Origin: an uncultured Collinsella sp.
GTDB lineage: Bacteria > Actinomycetota > Coriobacteriia > Coriobacteriales > Coriobacteriaceae
NCBI GenBank assembly: GCA_959028445.1
Contig: CAUFRY010000043.1
Location: 1 to 17,152, forward strand
Reading direction: 5' to 3'
Length of the DNA: 17,152 nt
Shown in pieces: positions 12,201 through 17,152 of this stretch. Each line of letters starts with the position of its first letter. The stretch's first letter is position 1. The position numbers were made by a program, and so were the translations under genes. The notes below the pieces were generated by a model. That model did not search any database. It saw only the letters and a program-made list of their open reading frames with translations, and was not told where the DNA came from.

Positions 12201-13682
12201 ATGCGCCAGGGTTTCGACAACGCGAAGTATATCGAGCTGCAGGCTGCTCACATTAAGGAGCGCATCTCGCAGTTTGGCGGCAAGCTCTATTTGGAGTTTG
12301 GCGGTAAGCTATTCGATGACTATCATGCGAGCCGCGTGCTACCGGGTTTTGAACCGGACAGCAAGTTCCGCATGCTCAAGAGCATCGCCGACGATGTCGA
12401 GGTTATCATCGCGATCAACGCGAACCACATCGAGAAAAACAAGGCTCGTGGTGACCTGGGCATTACCTATGACGAGGATGTGCTGCGCCTGGTTGACCTG
12501 TTCCGCGGCAACGGCTTTGCCGTCGCGGCTGTGGTCATCACCCAGTACGCTGGCCAGCCTGCTGCTGATGTGTTCCGCAACCGCCTGAACGCGCTCGGTA
12601 TTCCCGCCAAGCTGCACTATCCCATCGAGGGGTATCCGCACGATGTCGATCTGATCGTGTCCGACGATGGCTACGGCAAGAACGAGTTTGTCGAGACCAC
12701 GCGTCCGCTCGTCGTGGTCACCGCTCCCGGCCCCGGCTCAGGCAAGCTCGCCACTTGCCTCTCGCAGCTCTATCACGAGCACAAGCACGGCACCGCCGCC
12801 GGCTACGCCAAGTTCGAGACTTTCCCGGTCTGGAATCTGCCCCTCACGCATCCGGTCAACATCGCCTATGAGGCAGCAACGGCCGATCTCGACGATGCCA
12901 ATATCATCGACTCCTTCCACTTGGAGGCCTACAACAAGACCACGGTCAACTACAACCGCGACGTCGAGGCCTTCCCGGTGGTCCGTGCTCTGATGGAAAA
13001 GATCCTGGGCAAGAGCCCCTATCAGAGTCCTACGGACATGGGCGTCAATATGGTCGGCTTTGCCATCACCGATGACGATGCCTGCCGCGACGCTTCCAAG
13101 ATGGAGATCGTCCGCCGCTACTTTACCGCGGTCGAAAATGTGCGCCGTACCGGCGTGGGCGATGAGCAAGTCGACCGTCTCAAGATTATTATGAAGAAAG
13201 CCGGCATCGATAAGAACTACTCACCGGCGCGCTCGGCGGCCCTCACCAGGGAGCAGCTGACGGGTGGTCCCGTGGGTGCCATGGTCATGCCCGATGGCTC
13301 CGTGGTGACCGGTAAGACCTCCACGCGCCTGGGCGCCGCAAGTTCGCTCATTATGAACGCCCTCAAGCATGTCTCGGGCGTCGACCTTGAGCTCGAGGTC
13401 ATTAGCGATGAGGCGATCGAGCCCATCAGCAAGCTCAAGACGCATTTCCTGGGCAGCAAAAACCCTCGCCTCCACACCGACGAGACGCTTATGGCGCTGT
13501 CGATCACCTCGGCCACGAGTGAGACGGCCGCTCGCGTCCTTTCGGGCCTGGAGCAGCTGCGCGGTTGCGATGCCTTCTTTAGCGTGATTATCTCGCCGAC
13601 GGACGAGACGGTACTGCGCAAACTGGGTATCAACGTGTGCTGCGAGCCCAAGTTTGAGCGCCGCGGTTTCTTCCACCGCTAA
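12201..13682 (+). CDS. DUF1846 (UPF0371) family protein
   Basis: A 493-residue protein recognised from its full-length pattern, starting RQGFDNAKYIELQAAHIKER and continuing with GGKLYLEFGGKLFDDYHASRVLPG, as conserved in Firmicutes and Coriobacteriia. The length is typical of the family. No biochemical function is established to my knowledge. A P-loop-like segment APGPGSGKLATC, with Lys182, suggests nucleotide or phosphate binding. The ATG at 12201 is preceded by ACGGGACGGGAG about 6 nt upstream; a TTG at 12177 would add 8 residues and was not preferred. It has its own TATAAT element and terminator and appears monocistronic. There is no evident functional link to the arc genes. Confidence 0.9.
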   Translation: MRQGFDNAKYIELQAAHIKERISQFGGKLYLEFGGKLFDDYHASRVLPGFEPDSKFRMLKSIADDVEVIIAINANHIEKNKARGDLGITYDEDVLRLVDLFRGNGFAVAAVVITQYAGQPAADVFRNRLNALGIPAKLHYPIEGYPHDVDLIVSDDGYGKNEFVETTRPLVVVTAPGPGSGKLATCLSQLYHEHKHGTAAGYAKFETFPVWNLPLTHPVNIAYEAATADLDDANIIDSFHLEAYNKTTVNYNRDVEAFPVVRALMEKILGKSPYQSPTDMGVNMVGFAITDDDACRDASKMEIVRRYFTAVENVRRTGVGDEQVDRLKIIMKKAGIDKNYSPARSAALTREQLTGGPVGAMVMPDGSVVTGKTSTRLGAASSLIMNALKHVSGVDLELEVISDEAIEPISKLKTHFLGSKNPRLHTDETLMALSITSATSETAARVLSGLEQLRGCDAFFSVIISPTDETVLRKLGINVCCEPKFERRGFFHR

Positions 13683-13716
13683 GTTTGAAGCACCGCGGTA
13701 ATTGCATTGCATTTTG

Positions 13717-13749
13717 GCCGTATCGGGTTGGCGCCCGGTACGGCTTTTT
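13717..13749 (+). terminator. Terminator after the DUF1846 gene
   Basis: GCCGTA (13717-13722) with TACGGC (13739-13744), plus CGGG with CCCG inside, forms a 10-bp stem with one mismatch, followed at once by TTTTT. It lies 34 nt past the stop codon. Confidence 0.9.
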
Positions 13750-13938
13750 GATCAATAAAGCGCCTATTTCGGCGAAAAATAGCCGTTTACCTGCCTAGAA
13801 ACAATTTGAGCGGTATACAATAACCGTAACTGTTTCATCCTTAGCGGGATGCCGCATGATGGATATTACCTGCCATCGTGAGGTGTGTCGGTCGCGCACG
13901 GCGCGTTAGATGCTCGTGCTCGGTTTGAGGAGGCTGCT

Positions 13939-14277
13939 ATGGCGGGCAAGGGTCGTGCGAGTGTCAACGATATGAAGCGTGTTGAGGTGCTGGTGTTGAT
14001 GGAAATCGACCAGCAAACCGAAGACAATGGCGGGCCGTATGGTTTCTCGCGCAAAACGCTTGCCGAGCGCGTGGGGGTTTCGCCGTATCGTGCCCGCGCC
14101 GCAATCGATCGCTTGGATTCCGAAGGCATGATTGATGTCGTCTCGCGTTATAGCGACGACGGCGGTCAGCTTGCAAATGGCATTTGCCTCACCGAACGTG
14201 GCGAGTGGTATCTTGAGGGCGTCCGTACCGGCATGCTCGTTCAAGAAATGCTTGAGGACGAGGTTGCTGATCGATAG
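13939..14277 (+). CDS. Small winged-helix DNA-binding protein, function unknown
   Basis: A 112-residue protein with a winged helix-turn-helix layout. Residues about 35-62 contain GFSRKTLAERVGVSPYRARAA and then DRLDSEGMI, the usual helix-turn-helix followed by the start of the wing. The segment DVVSRYSDDGGQLANGICLTERGEWYLEG fits a beta wing and a C-terminal helix, as in MarR/PadR-like folds. There is no ligand-binding or receiver domain, so any signal input is unclear. The ATG at 13939 has a very good ribosome site (GAGGAGG, 5 nt away); a GTG at 13885 lacks one. It stands alone between terminators, between the DUF1846 gene and pyrG. I do not recognise a named family. Confidence 0.75.
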   Translation: MAGKGRASVNDMKRVEVLVLMEIDQQTEDNGGPYGFSRKTLAERVGVSPYRARAAIDRLDSEGMIDVVSRYSDDGGQLANGICLTERGEWYLEGVRTGMLVQEMLEDEVADR

Positions 14278-14301
14278 CAGCATGTAACCCTTGCCATAGC
14301 G

Positions 14302-14334
14302 ACGCCGCCTGGGAAACCGGGCGGCGTTTTGTTT
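14302..14334 (+). terminator. Terminator after the winged-helix gene
   Basis: ACGCCGCC (14302-14309) pairs with GGCGGCGT (14320-14327), with GG/CC pairing inside, and is followed by TTTGTTT. It lies 24 nt past the stop codon. Confidence 0.9.
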
Positions 14335-14394
14335 CAAGATTGAGAAATGCAATCGCACGCGAGAAAAATTGCGAACGGTCCGCGGCGCGAGTAT

Positions 14395-14400
14395 TACAAT
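14395..14400 (+). promoter_or_regulatory. Possible -10 of pyrG
   Basis: TACAAT in the context GAGTATTACAAT lies 55 nt before the pyrG start. The only -35-like element, TTGCGA (14369-14374), is 20 bp away, which is longer than usual. No G-rich reiterative start like that used for pyrG control in Bacillus is visible. Confidence 0.35.
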
Positions 14401-14455
14401 GAAGACCCGTAAGATGTGGATAAACAACTTCTACGGGAAGCGCAGGTAACTCAAT

Positions 14456-16117
14456 ATGACCAAGCATGTGTTCGTAACCGGTGGCGTGGTTTCGTCCCTG
14501 GGCAAGGGTATCACCGCGGCCTCGCTGGGCCGTCTGCTCAAGTCGCGTGGCTACAAAGTAACGATGCAGAAGGCCGACCCGTATCTGAACGTCGACCCCG
14601 GTACCATGAGCCCGTTCCAGCATGGTGAGGTCTTCGTTACCGAGGATGGTTACGAGTCCGACCTGGACCTGGGTCATTACGAGCGCTTTATTGATGAGAA
14701 CCTGACCCGCGATTCCAACTTTACGACCGGTGCCATCTACAAAAGCCTAATCGCCCGCGAGCGTCGCGGCGACTTTTTGGGCGGTACCGTGCAGGTGATT
14801 CCCCACGTCACCAATGCCATTAAGGACAAGTTCCGCCGCATCGAGGAGCAGACCGGCTCCGATGTAGTCATCACCGAGCTGGGCGGCACGATCGGCGACA
14901 TCGAGTCCCAGCCGTTTGTCGAGGCCATCCGTCAGTACCGCAAGGAGGCCGGCCCCGAGAACGTCTGCTACATCCACGTGTCGCTCGTTCCCTATATCGC
15001 CGCCGCCCACGAGGTCAAGACCAAGCCCACACAGCATTCCGTCAAGGAGCTCCGCAGCTTTGGCATCCAGCCCGATATTATCGTGCTGCGCTCCGACCAC
15101 CATATCGATGACGCTATCCGCGGAAAGATCGCAAGCTTCTGCGACGTCGACACCGATTGTGTCTTTACCAACGAGGACTGCGCGAGCATTTACGATGTTC
15201 CGCAGCTGCTTGCCGAGCAGGACTTTGACCTGCGCATTTGCGAGCGCCTGGGTCTGGACCCGCGTGAGCGCGACATGAGCGAGTGGAACGAGTTCCTGCG
15301 CAAACAGAATCACGCCAACCATCACGCCGACAAGGTGAAGATCGCCGTCGTGGGCAAGTACACGCAGCTGCCCGATGCGTACCTGTCGGTTATCGAGGCC
15401 CTGCACCATGCGGGCGTCTTCTACGATCGCCATGTGGACGTCCAGCTGGTCGACGGCGAGAGCCTCGACGAGCAGAATGTCTCCGAGGTTCTGGGCGACG
15501 CCTCGGGCATCCTGGTCCCCGGCGGCTTTGGCAAGCGCGCCCTGGAGGGCAAGATCCTCGCGGCCGAGTTTGCCCGTGAGCACAAGATTCCGTATCTGGG
15601 CATTTGCCTGGGTATGCAGGTGGCCGTGTGCGAATTTGCGCGCAATGTCGTCGGCCTTGCCGGCGCCAGCTCCTCTGAGTTCGATCCGGATGGCCCGTAT
15701 AGTGTCATCGATCTGATGAGCTCGCAGGAGGACGTGACCGAGAAGGGCGGCACCATGCGCCTGGGCGCCTATCCGTGCAAGCTCGCCGCCGATACCCTTG
15801 CTCGCGAGGCATATGGCGAGGAACTCGTCTACGAGCGTCACCGTCACCGCTTTGAGTTCAACAACGCCTTCCGCGACCAGCTCGAGGACGCCGGTTTGGT
15901 TATCTCGGGTCTGTCGCCTGACGAGCGCCTGGTCGAGATGGTCGAGCTGCCGCGCGACGTGCATCCGTGGTATGTGGCAACCCAGGCTCATCCCGAGTTC
16001 AAGAGCCGCCCGACCAACCCGCAGCCGCTGTTCCGCGAGTTCGTACGCGCTTCGATCGGCCAGCACGAGGGTGTCGACCGTCTGCAGGTGACGCCCATGA
16101 ACCTCGCTACGGACTAA
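14456..16117 (+). CDS. pyrG: CTP synthase
   Basis: Makes CTP from UTP, ATP and glutamine; last step of pyrimidine nucleotide synthesis. The N-terminal amidoligase domain begins KHVFVTGGVVSSLGKG, containing the ATP loop, followed by DPYLNVDPGTMSPFQHGEVF and EDGYESDLDLGHYERF. The C-terminal class I glutamine amidotransferase domain carries the nucleophile Cys384 (LGICLGMQ), with His512 and Glu514 (HPEFKSRP) completing the triad. The 553 residues are full length. AGGT about 8 nt before the ATG is a modest ribosome site. It is followed after 2 nt by the recombinase gene, so the two are probably cotranscribed and translationally coupled. Confidence 0.98.
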   Translation: MTKHVFVTGGVVSSLGKGITAASLGRLLKSRGYKVTMQKADPYLNVDPGTMSPFQHGEVFVTEDGYESDLDLGHYERFIDENLTRDSNFTTGAIYKSLIARERRGDFLGGTVQVIPHVTNAIKDKFRRIEEQTGSDVVITELGGTIGDIESQPFVEAIRQYRKEAGPENVCYIHVSLVPYIAAAHEVKTKPTQHSVKELRSFGIQPDIIVLRSDHHIDDAIRGKIASFCDVDTDCVFTNEDCASIYDVPQLLAEQDFDLRICERLGLDPRERDMSEWNEFLRKQNHANHHADKVKIAVVGKYTQLPDAYLSVIEALHHAGVFYDRHVDVQLVDGESLDEQNVSEVLGDASGILVPGGFGKRALEGKILAAEFAREHKIPYLGICLGMQVAVCEFARNVVGLAGASSSEFDPDGPYSVIDLMSSQEDVTEKGGTMRLGAYPCKLAADTLAREAYGEELVYERHRHRFEFNNAFRDQLEDAGLVISGLSPDERLVEMVELPRDVHPWYVATQAHPEFKSRPTNPQPLFREFVRASIGQHEGVDRLQVTPMNLATD

Positions 16118-16119
16118 GG

Positions 16120-17061
16120 GTGCCGGCGAATAAGGAACATACCGAAGCTACTCCCTCGTCGCTCGCCGTGGCGGCGGGGGAGTATCTCGATTACCTCGCG
16201 GTCGAGCGGGGTTTGGCGCGCAACACGATTGCGGCCTATCGTCGTGACCTGACGACGTACTGCGCCTATCTGGAGCGGGCGGGTATTGTGTCTTTTGAAG
16301 AGGTGACTCGTCAGGTCGTGGAGGGCTTTGTCGCCGACCGTCGCGATGGGGGCTATTCCGATGCCTCGGTGGAGCGTGCGCTTGCAGCCGTGAAGGGCCT
16401 GCATGCCTTTTTGGTGCGCGATGGGGCTGTAGCCCAAAATCCAACGGCGGCGTTGCGCCTGCCTAAAAAGGCTGAGCGTTTGCCGGAGTATCTATCGGTG
16501 GAGGATGTCTCGGCTCTGCTCGATCAAGACTTCCCCGAGGGCGAGATGGGCTTGCGCGACCATGCCATCTTGGAAGTGCTCTACGGATGCGGTTTGCGTG
16601 TGAGCGAGTTGGTGGGGCTCGATGTGGGCGATATCCATATTGACGATGGCTTTGTACTCGTTCGCGGTAAGGGCTCAAAGGAACGCCTGTCCCCGCTGGT
16701 GGGAAGCGCGGCGCGAGCTCTGATGCTCTATGTAACTGAGGGACGTTCTCGCTTGGCGGCCCATGCCCGCGGAACCGAGACCTCGGCGGTCTTTTTAAAT
16801 AAGAACGGACGTCGCCTGTCGCGCCAGGCCGTGCATGCGATATGCGAGCGGTATGGGCGTCAGGTGGGGCTGGTGGGGCTCCATCCCCATACCTTGCGCC
16901 ACTCCTTTGCCACCCACATGCTCGCGGGCGGTGCCGACCTGCGTGTGCTGCAGGAGATTTTGGGCCATGCCGATATTTCGACCACGCAGGTCTACACGCA
17001 TGTCGACCGCACGCAACTGACCGAGGTCTATCTGGCGGCGCATCCGCTGGCGCATCGTTAA
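16120..17061 (+). CDS. xerD: XerD-type site-specific tyrosine recombinase
   Basis: A 313-residue tyrosine recombinase, probably one of the Xer pair that resolves chromosome dimers at dif. An N-terminal SAM-like core-binding domain (about 12-105, including AAGEYLDYLAVERGL) precedes the catalytic domain. The catalytic set is complete: Arg160 (GCGLRVSEL), Lys184 (GKGSKERL), His257 and Arg260 (HTLRHSFATHM), His283 (LGHADISTTQ) and the nucleophile Tyr292. The GTG at 16120 starts 2 nt after the pyrG stop and removes an unlikely upstream extension overlapping pyrG. Family length and the next-to-housekeeping position favour XerD over a phage or transposon integrase; XerC cannot be excluded. Confidence 0.9.
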   Translation: MPANKEHTEATPSSLAVAAGEYLDYLAVERGLARNTIAAYRRDLTTYCAYLERAGIVSFEEVTRQVVEGFVADRRDGGYSDASVERALAAVKGLHAFLVRDGAVAQNPTAALRLPKKAERLPEYLSVEDVSALLDQDFPEGEMGLRDHAILEVLYGCGLRVSELVGLDVGDIHIDDGFVLVRGKGSKERLSPLVGSAARALMLYVTEGRSRLAAHARGTETSAVFLNKNGRRLSRQAVHAICERYGRQVGLVGLHPHTLRHSFATHMLAGGADLRVLQEILGHADISTTQVYTHVDRTQLTEVYLAAHPLAHR

Positions 17062-17077
17062 CACATCGCTGGCCTGC

Positions 17078-17091
17078 ATATTTATAAATAT
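17078..17091. repeat. AT-only 14-bp palindrome
   Basis: ATATTTATAAATAT is a perfect palindrome 17 nt after the recombinase stop, immediately before a GC-rich inverted repeat. It could be a promoter-like element for a gene beyond the window or part of the terminator region. Confidence 0.4.
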
Positions 17092-17102
17092 TAAAGGGGA
17101 CG

Positions 17103-17152
17103 GGCCCCAGATTGCCGAGACGCACTTTTGCGCGCATGGGCAATCTGGGGCC
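17103..17152. repeat. Inverted repeat at the window edge
   Basis: GGCCCCAGATTGCC (17103-17116) and its exact complement (17139-17152) flank a 22-nt loop. The right arm ends at the last base of the window, so the stem may be longer and any T-run cannot be seen. It is either the recombinase-gene terminator or an intergenic repeat. Confidence 0.6.

Noticed and set aside
17062..17152. dif-like recombination site next to the xerD gene.
   Set aside because: The AT palindrome lacks the 11-6-11 bp layout and typical arm sequence of dif, and dif is usually not beside xerD.

Overview
The window looks like chromosomal DNA of a Coriobacteriia-type actinobacterium, most likely Collinsella or a close relative. 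The grounds are GC-rich genes with AT-rich intergenic DNA, the protein sequences, and an arginine deiminase (ADI) locus built from arcA, arcB and a YfcC-type carrier. The genus is inferred from the look of the proteins, not from a search.

Layout. Positions 120-4060 (minus strand) hold an RlmD-type 23S rRNA methyltransferase and polyphosphate kinase with an unusual Pro/Glu/Ala-rich C-terminal tail, separated by a terminator. A long AT-rich divergent region (about 4061-4612) follows. Positions 4613-11669 (plus strand) form the arginine catabolism locus: arcA copy 1, a PLP-dependent aminotransferase-fold enzyme, arcA copy 2, arcB (ornithine carbamoyltransferase) and a YfcC/ArcD-like carrier, with terminators after arcA1, the aminotransferase, arcB and the carrier. 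Positions 11670-12200 have no gene but are full of inverted repeats. Positions 12201-17061 are housekeeping-like: a DUF1846 protein, a small winged-helix protein, CTP synthase (pyrG) and a XerD-type tyrosine recombinase starting 2 nt after the pyrG stop. The window ends inside or at the edge of another inverted repeat.

How the genes fit together. ArcA turns arginine into citrulline plus ammonia, ArcB splits citrulline into ornithine and carbamoyl phosphate, and the carrier probably exchanges arginine for ornithine. Carbamate kinase (arcC), which would recover ATP, is not in this window. The aminotransferase between the two arcA copies recalls PLP enzymes that act on arginine derivatives, but its substrate is not known.

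Most notable. The two arcA genes are identical over 1,267 bp, from 24 nt before the start codon to 1 nt past the stop, while their surroundings have diverged. Comparing the diverged upstream regions works as an internal footprint. Both keep (i) two ACCGTTC-type sites exactly 21 bp apart that fit the LytTR response-regulator consensus, (ii) TGAAT half-sites in 21-bp steps about 230-273 bp before the -10 element, as expected for ArgR/AhrC boxes, and (iii) a conserved promoter block. A third LytTR-type pair lies in reverse orientation upstream of arcA2. The inference is that arginine catabolism here is controlled jointly by an arginine sensor (ArgR/AhrC) and a LytTR-type signalling regulator, through two differently tuned promoters driving the same protein.
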